NCBI GenBank assembly: GCA_029339195.1
Contig: JAPTJF010000524.1
Span: 1-40,701, forward strand
Direction: 5' to 3'
DNA length: 40,701 nucleotides
Source: Micractinium sp. NFX-FRZ
Taxonomy: Eukaryota > Chlorophyta > Trebouxiophyceae > Chlorellales > Chlorellaceae
The position numbers and the translations under genes are program-made. Within the stretch, counting starts at the first letter, position 1, and the number at the start of each line of letters is the position of its first letter. Below the pieces are notes generated by a model. That model did no database searches, was not told the DNA's origin, and was given only the letters and a program-made list of their open reading frames with translations. Shown here piece by piece: positions 12,301 through 27,573 of this stretch.

Positions 12301-12921
12301 ATCAGTGCCATGCGTGCGTGCAAAGCTGGTGTGGCAAGGTCGAGTGTGTGGCAGCAGGCAGGGTGACGGTTGCTTTCAAGTCGCTGGCGCTCGCGCTGCG
12401 CTGCCGGCGGACAGGAGGCCAGCCACAGACAGCTGGTACGGCCGCAGGCAGACTGTCAAGGACATGCCAGCACAACACAGTGTTCACAGCGCTCGGCACA
12501 AGCAGGCACCTTGTCGCAGGACAGGCCGTTGGGTGCCCCGGTGGCCCGCTCGCATTCGCACAGCTTCAGCGCCACGGGGGCGTCGCCGCCTGCGGGAGAT
12601 GCAGGGAGGGGGGTTTCTCAGGGAAGACTGGGGAGCTCTGGGAAGAGGTAAGCAAGGTGCAAGCTGCAGCAGAGCGTGCCTGCAGCATCAAGCTTGCTCC
12701 AGGCCCTCCCCATCTGCCCGTTTCCGCCGGCGCCCCGCACCTTGCACCAGCAGAGCGGCGGTGCCGTTCTGGGCGGGCTGCGGCACCACAGCGGCGCTGG
12801 GCTGCACTAGCACGTGCTCGTTGCCGCCGTGCCACAACGCCCGCTCTGCTCTGCCTGCCCAGCAGAGCACGAGCAGGAGCAGGAGCAGCGGGAGCAGGGC
12901 TCTCCCTGCGCGCGCCGTCAT
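9357..12921 (-). CDS. Single-pass membrane RING-type E3 ligase with EGF-like luminal domain
   Basis: Nine exons, leftward: 12921-12741, 12589-12510, 12291-12194, 11959-11757, 11552-11378, 11000-10820, 10657-10522, 10292-10197, 9970-9357; 587 residues. Starts at an ATG followed by a clear signal peptide ([13 protein letters not shown], residues 10-22). The luminal part (to about 315) is Cys-rich, with [30 protein letters not shown] and an EGF-like module at 276-304 ([19 protein letters not shown]). A transmembrane helix follows PPW at about 317-340. The cytosolic region is acidic and Ala-rich, ending in a RING-HC at 541-574: CTVC, then [15 protein letters not shown]. Topology implies a type I membrane E3 in the secretory system or plasma membrane, ubiquitinating on the cytosolic side. 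I recognise no PA domain, so it is not a standard PA-TM-RING. Exon 8 has tandem CAG acceptors differing by one codon. It diverges from PEX5 across 397 bp. Confidence 0.85.
11681..11737. repeat. 14-bp minisatellite in RING-gene intron
   Basis: The unit GCACTGCCAGCTCA occurs at 11681-11694, 11695-11708 and 11724-11737, with a variant between the second and third. It sits inside the intron at 11553-11756, next to the 11757 donor side. Confidence 0.8.
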
Positions 12922-13318
12922 TGCGTCCAAAGTCGGAAGCCACTGGCTGCCCCGCCGATAGTCGGTATTCGGCCAAGGGCGGTGTGAGACCGACGGGCGC
13001 GCAGGGGCGCTCGAAAGAGTCAAGTGTCGGGAGAGGTCTAGATAGGGATCCTATCGCTCTGAATTGATCAAGAATGTGATTATACAGCTCCAGAAGCAAC
13101 ACCAAGCGCCCTGATTCAGGTGGCGACCTGCTTGCCAGCTCAAAGGTTGCGTTGCGGTGGATTGAGAGCTCGGATTGATGGGTTGCGAGCTTCTGATTGC
13201 TTTGAGCAGTGTCGGACACTCTTTGGTGCAACGAAAGCGGGCGTACAAAGCAAGGACTCGGGCATGTTGCTAAACTTCGACTCTTGACGGCTGCGGCACG
13301 GGTCCAGCTGCTGAAATT
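12922..13318. promoter_or_regulatory. Divergent promoter between RING ligase and PEX5
   Basis: The 397 bases separate the start codons of two genes reading away from each other, so both promoters and 5' UTRs must fit here unless upstream noncoding exons exist. It is less GC-rich than the genes around it. No TATA box or known element is clear. Confidence 0.6.
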
Positions 13319-16300
13319 ATGTCAGGACTGAGAGATCTCGTGACTGGAGCCGATGGCTGCAGCGCCGGTGACGGTGCTGGGCCGAGCAACGCTGCTGCCA
13401 GCCTTGCGGACGCGCTGCTGGGCCGGCGCGCCAAGCAGCAAGCACAGCTGCAAGAGGTACGAGTGTAGAGCGGTTCGGAAGGCCAAACTAGGCGGGCTGC
13501 TCCCTCTCTGCTGCCGCCGCTGCCACTGCCGCTGCCGCCACCGCCCAGTCACCTCACCCTCTTGCTGCCCTGCCCCAACTCCTCGGCCCCGCAGCTGCCA
13601 GGCCTGCACGCTCCAGCGGGGCCTGTCGGCCTACAGCCCTTCAGGCCCCCAACTGCGGCGCAGGCAGCCCATGCGGCGCTGCACGGCGAGCTGCCAGCGG
13701 TGGCAGGCCTGGGCCCTGCATCAGCTGCCACTCAGGCAGATGTCGACGCTTTCTTGCGAGGAATGCCTGGCCAGGCGGGCCCCGATGCAGCTTTTGCAGA
13801 ATTCGAGAGCATCTACGGCCAGCAGCAGCAGCAGCATCTACCGCCGGGGATGGCGCCGCCGGGCGTGGCGGGGCTGCCGCCCGCCTGGGCAGCGGAGGGG
13901 CGCGCTGCTGCCGCACCCATGCTGCAGGCAAGCCTCTCTGGGTCTGCTACTTTGTTTGGGATGCAGCGGCAGCTGACAGTCAGCCGCATGTTGCAGGTAG
14001 CTCTGCACGCCGATCATGCATTGCTCATGAAGCGTCCTCTGTGTTGCTGCGCTGGCCTGGATCGCAAGCCGCCCACCAGTGAGGCCCCCCTCCCTCCTGC
14101 CTGCAGGCGTTTCTGGACAGCAGCAAGGCGCACGCGCGCTTCCAGCCGGCGCTGGGAGCCGGGCCGCCCCCGCCACTCAGCCTGGAGGACCAGTGCCGTG
14201 TGAGGGACCGCAGCACAATCATGGCGCGCCAGCTGTTTGCAGACCAGGGAGCCGAGTTTGCAGGTGCGGGGGGTGGGTCTTGGGCATGGCTGGAGGGGGT
14301 GGCACGAGCGAGTGGCGGGGTGGGTGGCGGGGTGGGGTGGCGGGGGTCATGCACTGTATTGGAACGCATTGTGTATGCCCCTGAGCCGCGGCTGCTGCTG
14401 CCCTTTCGTTACACCGCTATTTGCCTGGCGCCATTCGCGCTGGTCTCCAGCAAGGTCGACCCGCCACTGCTGCTGCGTCTGTTTGTGTTTTCCTTTCAAA
14501 GACCCCTGCCCTCACTTGCCTGACCCAGCCCACCCTGCCTGCCCCTTCTTGTGCCGCCTGCCTGCAGATGAGCAGGTGGGCCGGCTGCTGGCCTCGCTCA
14601 ACATCAACCCGCAGCAGCTGCCAGCAGAGGGGCCCGGCCTGGGCGCCAACTTCGACCAAATCTTTGCAGCCGCAGCGCCCCGCCTGGCGCAGCCCTCAGC
14701 AGCCGGCGAGCACGCCATGGCGGCGGCGGGGCAGCACCACCACCAGCAGCAGCAGTGGGCTCAGGAATTTGAGCGCCTGCGCCTGGGAGAGGCGGGCCCC
14801 AGCAGCAGCAGCAGCGGCTGGGCGGCCGACTTCCAGCGGCAGCAGCAGGCGCAGCAGGCACAGCAGGCGCCGGGGGCCTGGGCAGAGGAGTTTGCAGAGG
14901 GTGCAACGGCGGAGGGGGAGAGCTCGGAGTGGGTGAATGAGTTCCGATCGTCGGCGGCGGCAGGCACCGCGATGCGGCAGCGGGCGGGGCAAGGGGATGC
15001 GATGGAACAGACCAAGAAGCTGGCAGACACACTGGCAGGTGAGAGAGGTTGTCTTGTTTAAGGAGGAGCAGGAGGGTGTGCGAGCGGAGGGCAAGGGACG
15101 TTGTGGAGCAGATGGAACCGGCTGGCAGGCACGCTGGCAGGTGGGGGAGACTGTGGATGTGAGTGGTATGGGTGTATGCACGAGGAGGGGGCCCTGTCTG
15201 GTTGCTAAAGATATTCCTGCCCCGGGCAGGGAGGCGTGGAGGTGTGGAGCCTGAGAGGCTCTCCGGCGCACTCACAACCATCACACAGCATCAACTGCCA
15301 CCCCCCGCTTCCCTGTTGAGCTGCCTGCCTGGCCCCGTGCTCGCCGTTCTCCCACTGCAGCCAGCAGCGACCCCAAGATCCGCTCCTCCCGCTTCCTCCA
15401 GTTTGTCTCCAAGATGAGCCGGGGGGAGCTGATACTGGAGGACAACGAGGTGGGGGTGGGGGGCGGTCCGGGGAGAGAGAGGGGGAGGAGAGTGAGGCAG
15501 GGAGGCAGGGAGGGAGGCAGAGAGGCACCACCCAGCCGGGGCACCAGACGGGCACGCAAGCATGCTGCCACCCTTTGCGCTAGTCGTGCCCCTGGTACCC
15601 CACTCGTGAATTTTCTTCTTCTTACCCCGCCTCTGCGCCCCCCGCAGGTCAAGGAGGTGCCAGCGGAAGCTGTCGCCTGGGCCAACGAGTATGGCGAGGC
15701 GCAGCTGCGGCCGGGGCCCTCTGTGTGGGGCGACGAGTTTGCGGCCTTCCAGGCGGGGCAGCACCCGGCGGCCAAGGGGGAGCAGTGGGCGCAGGACTTC
15801 AAAGGTGGGTCGTGGGTGTGGGTGTGTGGGCAGGGAGGCATTGTCTTGAAAGTGGCGGAGTCTCAAGTCGTTTCAACTCTGCATACACGTGTGTGCGTGT
15901 ACGCGCAGCGCAATGCACCGGACCAGCCGCCCGTGACCCTGCACCCTTGCCTGCCCGCCTGCCCGCCTGCCTGGTGCAGGCCAGAGCTCCGACTGGGCCG
16001 ACCAGTTTGCTGACAACATGCTGGGGGGCGGCGCGTGGGCAGAGGAATTTGCAGACGGCCGCGTCAGCACAGGTGAGCTAGCCCTGGGAGCTCACGCGTG
16101 GGGTCGTGAGGGTGGGGCAAGCAGGGTGTTTGCCTGCTTCCCAGCTAGCCGCTTGCCTGCCTGCCTGCCCTGCCTTCTGCCGCTGTTGGGTGCCCCTTCT
16201 CGTGCCTCCCTGACCCCACTCCTCCTCACAGTCATCACGCCCCTCCCCCTCTGCCCTCCTAGCTCCAGACATTGCCAGTTGGGAGGAGGAGTACATGGCT

Positions 16301-19300
16301 GAACTGGAGCGGCTGCACGGGGCAAACGGTGCGCTGTGCATGCTGTGCCGCGCGCTATGCTATGCTATGCTGTGCTGCGTGGTGCGGTGTTGAGCTGTGC
16401 TGTGTTGCCAGCTGGGAGGACGGCCACCTGGCTGAATTGGAGCAGCTGCATGGGGCAAACAGTGCGCTGCGCTGATCCTGTGTTGAGCATGTGGCTGGGC
16501 GGGCGCCACGCAGGAGGCCCCCGGGCAGCAGGGGGGTAAGTGCCTGCTGCCGACAAAACCCCTACCTGCGGTTTGCACTGACCAGCACTTGAGCCCTCTG
16601 AGTGCTTGCCACAACCAACCCACCTGCAGGGCCCCGGGCGGCGGGTGAGTATGCGTTTGCCGCCGACAACCCGTTCCTGCTGGACACCGACAGCCTGGCC
16701 AAGGGGAAGGACCTGTTCAGGAGGGGCGTGCTGACGGGTGGGTGACAGGAAGGAAAAGGGGTAGGTCGCAGTGTGCCTGCTGCGGCCAAATATTTGGCGG
16801 CGGGGGTGTGACATGGTGTAGGCTTAAGTGGGCGCTGCCATTGCAGCGGGGTGCAGCGCCATTGCAGCGGCGTGCTGCCTTGGGCTGCTCAGCCCCTCCC
16901 CCGCCACCACCCTCGGCCCACCCCGCCGCTGCATCCTCTCCTTCCACCTTGCTTTCGCCCCTGTGGAGGGCCCTGGAGGCTGGCTGCCCGCGCACCTCGC
17001 CACCATCCACATCGCCCATACCTGCCCACCCACCCTCCCTCCCCTTTCCTTTGTCTCATCTGCCCCCCACTCCCTGGCAGAGGCTGTGCTGGCCCTGGAG
17101 GCCGAGTGCCAGCGCAACCCCGGCAACGCCGAGGCGTGGCGCCTGCTGGGCACGGTGCAGGCGGAGAACGACGACGACCAGCAGGCCATTGCGGCGATGA
17201 ACCGGTGAGGGGCAGCTTCTGTTCCCGAGGTTGGGTTGGTGTTCCTGATCCAAATCAGGTGAGGGAATTTGGATGTGGTGGGGCGACCAGCAGGTGGGGC
17301 GACCAGCAGGCGCACTATGTGGTGTTTGGCCCAAATGGGGGGAAGTCGGGTTTAAAGGGATGCTTGGAAGGGCGCATGTGTTGGTGTGAGGGGCACCTGC
17401 TGTCGGTTCAGTTGCAGGGTGCATGCCTGGGCTTAAGGTTCGGACCGCCCCGGAGCGTGCAGTCACCCGAACCTCACCCCCTTCCTCCCTCCCTTCGCCC
17501 CTGCAGCGCCCTGGCTGCCGACCCCTCCAGCCTCGACGTCCTCCTCTCCCTGGGGGTCTCACACACCAACGAGCTCGAGCAGGTGAAGCCCAATCAGAAC
17601 TCCCTCGCAGAAAGGTCGCTGTCCTACAACAACCACACTATGAAGTCGTTGTGGTTGATGCGTGGCCGTTTCCGCATGCATGTTTGGTGCAGCTCAGTGA
17701 CACCTGGTATTGCGCTGAACGACTTGCACGCGGTGATTCATGCAGGGAGAAGCGCTGGGGTACCTGCGGCAGTGGGTGCTGCGGCACCCCAAGCACAGCG
17801 AGGTGGCGGGGGCGGTGCCAGACCCGGGAGACTCGAGCCAGACGGCCGCCTACGTGGTGGGTGGGGAGGGTGGGCGGGGGTGGAGTGGTGGTGCATTGGG
17901 CTTGGACAACTGCAGCAGTGGATGGAGATGCATGGTGTGGCATGGGCGGTAATGGGATGTTTCTGTTTTGGCCAGGTCTGTTTTAGGCGTCAGCCCCCGC
18001 CCAACCCGAGCATGCTGACTCTCTGAATCCTGCTTCTCTGATGCCGTTACCCCTAGTCCTTCATCCCCCGTCCTCTGCAGGCTGCATTGTTTGAGGCTGC
18101 AGCGCGCGCCCACCCCGAAGACGCCGAGCTGCACTCAGCCCTGGGTGTGGTGTACAACCTGTCCCGGCAGTACGACCAGGCTGTTCTGGCCTTCAGGTGG
18201 GTGGTGCGCAGGCAGTGGATGGGGCAGGGCGAGGTGCTGCAGCGTAGGCGCTGGGAGGCAGCATGCGCAGTCGGTACTGGCATCGAGGTTGGGAGGGACG
18301 TAGGCGGTGGGTGTGGCTGGGGGATTGGGATGCAGCACGACCGGCACTGCAAACGTTCGAGCGGGTGGGGCTGTTGTGCAGGGTGGCGCTGCACCTGGAG
18401 CCCTCCTCCGCACTGAGCCAGCACAGTCTGTAGTGTTTGCAGCAGCTGCCATGAGCACATCACATACTTGTTTTGGTGCAGCAGCTGCCACGAGGAACAA
18501 CGAAAGTGTTGTGCTCCTGGCCCGCAGGGAGGCGCTGCGCCTGTCCCCCTCCGATTACTCCCTGTGGAACAAGCTGGGTGCCACGCTGGCCAACTCCTCA
18601 CGCAGCTCAGAGGCCATCGGGGCGTACCAAAAGGTGGGGTGGCGTGGCGGCTACAGAGGGGTAGCTGGGAAGTGACGTATATCGTCAGAATGGGCGCGGT
18701 GGGATGTAAGACGGCACTCTGGGGTCCACTGCCTGGTGGGCAACTAGCTATGAAACCCAAGTGCACGCCTAGACAGATGTCACGCCAATCCATCCCCAAC
18801 CTGACCCTTCCTCATACCTTCACCATCCCCCTCCCTCCGTCCTCCCTTGCCTGACCTCCCCTGGCAGGCCCTGGACCTGAAGCCCAACTACATGCGCGCC
18901 TGGACCAACATGGGCATCAGCCTGGCCAACCTCACAGAGTACGACACCTCCGCCCGCTACTATGTGCGCGCCCTGGCGCTCAACCCCCGGGCCGCGTCAG
19001 GTGGGCATTGTGTGTGCAACTCCAAGCTGCCCGGCTGCCTGCGTGGCTGCCGGGTGGGTAGCCAAGTGCGTTAGTGCGCTCGGTGGGCTGGCAGGGCAGC
19101 CTGGCGCCTGGCCCTGCAGGTGGGCTCAACCTTGCATCCAGCGCACCCACCCAGCAACGACACCCGCCTCCGCCACCCTGCTCCCAGTGGAGTGAAGATT
19201 CATCTGCTCCCCTCCCCTCCCCCTCCACCCGCAGTGTGGGGCTACCTGCGCACCTCGCTGACGTGCGCGGGCCGCCAGGACCTGCTGCCTGCCGCGGACG

Positions 19301-19344
19301 CCGAAAACTTGCTCGAGCTGCAGCAGGCGCTGCCGCTTGAATAG
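13319..19344 (+). CDS. PEX5: Peroxin 5, PTS1 import receptor
   Basis: Sixteen exons: 13319-13456, 13595-13996, 14107-14263, 14568-15038, 15361-15449, 15648-15804, 15980-16072, 16263-16328, 16630-16737, 17081-17204, 17507-17582, 17746-17856, 18081-18196, 18528-18633, 18868-19000, 19235-19344; 818 residues. PEX5 carries PTS1 cargo into peroxisomes and is recycled by ubiquitin on an N-terminal Cys, here Cys14 in a start that matches plant PEX5 (LRDLV-GA-C). Residues about 210-224 ([15 protein letters not shown]) are the plant-type PEX7-binding region, so it should also carry PTS2 cargo. Ten WxxxF/Y motifs for PEX14/PEX13 follow (WAQEF, WAADF, WAEEF, WVNEF, WANEY, WGDEF, WAQDF, WADQF, WAEEF, WEEEY). 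[13 protein letters not shown] is conserved. The C-terminal half (about 530-780) is the TPR cargo-binding domain, with NDY-type [15 protein letters not shown] and [15 protein letters not shown]. Exon 1 is too short to stand out as an open frame. Four introns hold decayed exon copies. Confidence 0.95.
15089..15143 (+). repeat. Intronic copy of exon 4 3' end with donor (PEX5)
   Basis: Matches the end of exon 4 (about 14987-15041) at a constant shift of 102 bases, including CTGGCAGGT at the splice site. In the exon's frame the copy reads QG...RLAGTLAG against QG...KLADTLAG. The gene model uses the upstream donor. Confidence 0.8.
16407..16472 (+). repeat. Decayed duplicate of PEX5 exon 8
   Basis: About 55 of 66 bases match 16274-16339 at a constant shift of 133 with no gaps. 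The copy changes the WEEEY peroxin-binding motif to WEDGH, retains the LAEL-QLHGAN end and a GT after it, but has no acceptor that gives the right phase. Probably a dead exon. Confidence 0.88.
16509..16568 (+). repeat. Decayed duplicate of PEX5 exon 9 start
   Basis: Resembles the acceptor and start of exon 9 (about 16624-16683), shift about 113-115: GCAGG, CCCCGGGC, then GCTGCCGACAA against GCCGCCGACAA. It lies upstream of the true exon, so the order in this intron is exon 8, copy of 8, copy of 9, exon 9. Confidence 0.7.
17278..17309 (+). repeat. 16-bp tandem repeat in PEX5 intron 10
   Basis: GTGGGGCGACCAGCAG is present twice in tandem. The CGACCAGCAGG core also occurs in exon 10 just upstream (about 17176-17186), so this may be another trace of exon-edge duplication. 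Confidence 0.7.
18378..18425 (+). repeat. Decayed duplicate of PEX5 exon 14 start
   Basis: 18 of the first 20 bases match the acceptor and start of exon 14 (from 18524), shift 146. In the exon's frame it reads [14 protein letters not shown], against [14 protein letters not shown], then meets TAG at 18431. If spliced in, it would truncate the TPR domain. Confidence 0.75.
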
Positions 19345-20078
19345 CGCTGCTGTTTCGTGTGTGCTGCTGAAGACCAGGCGGCGCTGCAGACTGCACCGCA
19401 GACGGCAGCACCACCATGGAAGACAGCCCAACGACTGCAGCTTTCCAATGTCTTAGGTCTAGACCCTGCTTACTGCCACCCTCCACCTGGGCCCCCCGAT
19501 TTCATGTGCTCTGGCCGCTTGGTCTCCTTCCGCCCGTCGCTCCCTGCTCCCCGTTTTGCTGTTTTTGTTTTTTATGCTTTTGTTTGCAATCCTGGACATT
19601 GCAAGCCAGTGACGGGAGTGGGGCGGCGGGATAGCAGGTGACAAAATAATGCGCAGCGGCAGAGGGTATGCAAACACACAGGGAAACAGGGAGGCAGGCG
19701 GCAGCTAGAGGCAAAGGATGGTCAGCAGGGAGCATGGAGAGCACAGTCTGAAGTGGATCGGGGGGAAGGAGGGGGCAGGCGAGCAGCACTTGCAAGCCCA
19801 GCAGCAAACAGATTGGTACAGGGGAAGGGAGCTGGCCGGCTATGCCGATAGGTCGCACTGAGAACAGGTGTCCGCTGTTCAGGGGGAAGAGCAACTCTGC
19901 GCAGGGCTGCATGACCTCACAATGGGGTCTCCGGCCGGCCGGCCAAGCAGCCAAAGGCAGGCCCGCAAAAGCATTGGGTGCCGCGCGTGTTTTGGCACAG
20001 CAGCCGGCTCAACACAGGACAGCAGCAGCCGAGAGGCTCGCACTGAGAGCAGCTGTTCAGGGGGGGGCACAACAGCTC
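19345..20078. other. Convergent spacer: 3' ends of PEX5 and ADSL
   Basis: Holds the 3' UTRs of two genes facing each other. A T-rich stretch near 19555-19590 is typical of a 3' UTR. I see no gene or RNA here, and no TGTAA box in the expected sense for PEX5. Confidence 0.5.
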
Positions 20079-25315
<5,237 letters not shown>

Positions 25316-25825
25316 GGCTGGAATTGCAAGTAAGGGGCTGCCGCAGCTTGGCAGCAATGCATGCGAGGCTGGGAGCCAGCGGAGCTGCGCTCGTGGCGCA
25401 GCACGACAGAGGAGCGCAGCACGTGGCGTTTTCAACTTGTGGGGTTTGCCACAGGCAATGCAGTGGAGCACGTGAATGTGGCGGGTCCTTCAGACATCCT
25501 GGCGAGGGCTGGCGAGCTGCACTGCCTCCTGGACTGCCACGCCCTTGAGAGCTCCCGCTCGCGGCTTCAAAGCACTGCATTCTACCGGCTGGCAAAGGCG
25601 GCTCTCCCGATCTTCCGATAGCCTCGAATCAGGTGATGATGCAGCACGGTGACCAGCGCACTTTGCCGCCGCTCTGCTCCCGCCGCTCGCTGGTCCCGCC
25701 TCCGCCGCGGCACAGGGGCAGAGGCCCCTGCTTCCAGGCTTCTTACTCCAAGTGCACCGCCCGCGCACCCCATTGGCCACCCTTATGCAGCCCCACACTC
25801 TCACCACGTGAGGGGTGCCACCGCC
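25316..25825. promoter_or_regulatory. Divergent promoter between ADSL and thymidylate kinase
   Basis: The 510 bases separate the two start codons. Both genes make nucleotides, so joint control is plausible. I do not see a perfect E2F site or a TATA box by eye. The part from about 25649 is open in the TMPK frame but has GTG and no ATG, so I keep the TMPK start at 25826. Confidence 0.6.
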
Positions 25826-27573
25826 ATGGCGGCAGCAGCAGCGGGCGGAGCGGCGGCAGCAGGGCCCGCCCCTCCTCGCGGCGCCTTCATTGTGCTGGAG
25901 GGGGCGGATCGGGCGGGGAAAAGCACACAGTGCCAGATGCTGGTGGACCACCTCAAGGTAGGGAGGGATCTTGTGTCTGTTCACTACACCAGGTGTGAGG
26001 TTGTTGGACCGCTCTTCAAGGTGTGGGGCGCAAGTGGGGGTTGGGGGCGAGGCTGTTTTCTGTTGCTTCCTGCATGCATCAGCCGCATGAGGCAGCCACC
26101 CGGCAGCGTGCACTGGCCGGGAAGCATGGTGAGGCTGTGTTTACGGGCAGGGCACGGCAATGCGCTGCACCTTGACTGCGTCAGCCGCACGCCGCCAGCT
26201 TCAATGCATCCCACCCGTGGCACTCATGCCCGCTCCTGCCTCCTCCCTTGCCTGCTGCCCCGGCCGCCAGGCCTCGGGTGTGCCAGCAGAGCTCTGGCGC
26301 TTCCCAGACCGCACCACTGCCATTGGGCAGATGATCAACGGTTACCTCACCAGCCAGGCGGACATTGATGATGCTGCGGTGCACCTCCTGTTCTCAGCCA
26401 ACCGCTGGGAGAAGCGGTGAGGGGGGGCGAAGTGGGGGGGAACATGTGTTATGGGTGGAAGGTGCGGTACACTGCTGCATCTCCGTCAACCGCTGGGAGG
26501 AGTGGTGAGGAGGGGAGCAGTGGGGGGAACATGAGCTTACATTCCGGTGGATGGGCAGGTCGGTGCACCTGCTGTTGTCTGCCAACCGGCGGGAGGTGCG
26601 GTGAGGAGCAGGGGGGTGTGACTGACAACCCGGGCACTGGGACTAGCCTGGGGGTTGACGGCTGTTCCTGCATGGGCGTCGCTTTCACCACCCCTGACAC
26701 CCTCCCTACCCACCAGCATATCTCCCCCGCCCGCAGGGAGGAGCTGCTGCGCACGCTGGCCGCCGGCATCGTCCTTGTGGTGATGAACCGCTTACTTTGG
26801 CATTCCTTTTAGTCGCCCATCTGACCCCCTTCCTTCCCCTCTGCCCCCGCCCGCAGGGAGGAGCTGCTGCGCACGCTGGCCGCCGGCACCACCCTTGTGG
26901 TCGACCGCTATGCCTACTCTGGCGTGGCCTTCACGGCTGCCAAGGGCCTCCCTGGGTTGGACCGCGGCTGGTGCCAGGCCCCCGATGCCGGGCTGCCCGC
27001 CCCTGACGCCGTCTTCTTCCTCAGCCTCACGGTGGAGCAGGCTGCGGCGCGGGGAGGGTATGGGGAGGAGCGCTACGAGAAGGCCGACTTCCAGGTGCCT
27101 TGTTGTGTGCAGTCACGCCGTGGTTGAGGGTGTGAATGCATACAGAGCTGCTGGGCCAGCGTACGAGGGGAGGGGCGCATGTGTGTCACATGAGGCGGAC
27201 GTACAGGTGGGGTTGTGTGTGCTGCAAGTATCACAGGTGGGATGTGTGCTGCAGGTGAGTTGGGGTGAAAGGTAAGGTCAGGGGCACAGGTGGCAGGCCG
27301 CCCCTTCTGCCCTTTCTCACACCCTTGCCTCCCCTCCTACTCACCCTGCAGCGCAAGGTGCTGGACCAGTTCCACTCGATGCGCAACAACAGCTGGCGCG
27401 TGATTGATGCCGCCCAGTCAGTGGAAGCCATCCAGCAGCAGCTGCGGGAGCAGGCGGCGGCGGTGGTGGCGCGCTGCCAGCGCGGCGGCGCGCCACTGGG
27501 GCGGCTGTGGGAGGGGGCGAGCGGCAACAGCGCGGCACCACTGACTGGCATCCACAACATGCAGCAGCAGTGA
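25826..27573 (+). CDS. Thymidylate kinase (dTMP kinase)
   Basis: Four exons: 25826-25957, 26271-26416, 26857-27094, 27352-27573; 245 residues. It phosphorylates dTMP to dTDP with ATP, the step feeding dTTP. Seen: P-loop [14 protein letters not shown] (21-34), [15 protein letters not shown] substrate region, [12 protein letters not shown], the [17 protein letters not shown] motif with Asp109-Arg110, and a LID-like [11 protein letters not shown] ahead of the C-terminal helices. It is longer than the usual 205-215 residues because of an Ala-rich N-terminus of about 18 residues and a C-terminal tail of about 30. The N-terminus is short and lacks a convincing transit peptide; plant TMPKs reach several compartments through alternative starts, so location is open. 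Each of its three introns carries degraded copies of the bordering exon ends, the densest such cluster in the window. Confidence 0.95.
26003..26020 (+). repeat. Decayed duplicate of TMPK exon 1 end
   Basis: GTTGTTGGACC..TTCAAGGT resembles the exon 1 end CTGGTGGACCACCTCAAGGT (25940-25957), shift 63. In frame it reads VVGPLFK against LVDHLK. Similarity is modest. Confidence 0.55.
26465..26606 (+). repeat. Two decayed duplicates of TMPK exon 2 end with donor
   Basis: Copy at 26465-26510 matches 26377-26422 at about 35 of 46 bases (shift 88). Copy at 26561-26606 matches at about 39 of 46 (shift 184). Both retain GGTGAGG at the donor position. The sequence after the donor (a G-rich stretch ending in AACATG) is duplicated too. 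The exon 2 edge is thus present three times in a row. Confidence 0.88.
26724..26790 (+). repeat. Recent duplicate of TMPK exon 3 start with acceptor
   Basis: 45 consecutive bases (26724-26768) are identical to 26844-26888, shift 120, covering the C-rich tract, the CAG acceptor and the first codons [11 protein letters not shown]. The copy then diverges: the DRYAYS motif becomes MNRLLW and a TAG follows at 26812. Using this acceptor would truncate the enzyme before its catalytic Asp-Arg. Confidence 0.92.
27160..27256 (+). repeat. Serial degraded copies of TMPK exon 3 end
   Basis: GCGTACGAGGGGAGGGGCGC...GCGGACGTACAGGTGGGGTTGTGTGTGCTG parallels the exon 3 end and following intron (27059-27122), shift about 111. 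Shorter echoes, CACAGGTGGG (27231-27240) and GCAGGTGAGT (27251-27260), follow. Four potential donors stand in series. Confidence 0.6.

Noticed and set aside
13353..13976. 207-codon open frame overlapping the start of PEX5
   Set aside because: It is in another frame; the PEX5 exons at 13319-13456 and 13595-13996 give conserved receptor sequence.
9357..19344. RING ligase as the dedicated PEX5 ubiquitin ligase because of adjacency
   Set aside because: PEX5 ubiquitination is known to use PEX2/PEX10/PEX12, and this protein has a signal peptide and EGF-like module; adjacency alone is not evidence.
25649..25825. 59-codon upstream extension of thymidylate kinase as a transit peptide
   Set aside because: The frame is open but has only a GTG, no ATG; nuclear genes start at ATG, so the start at 25826 was kept.
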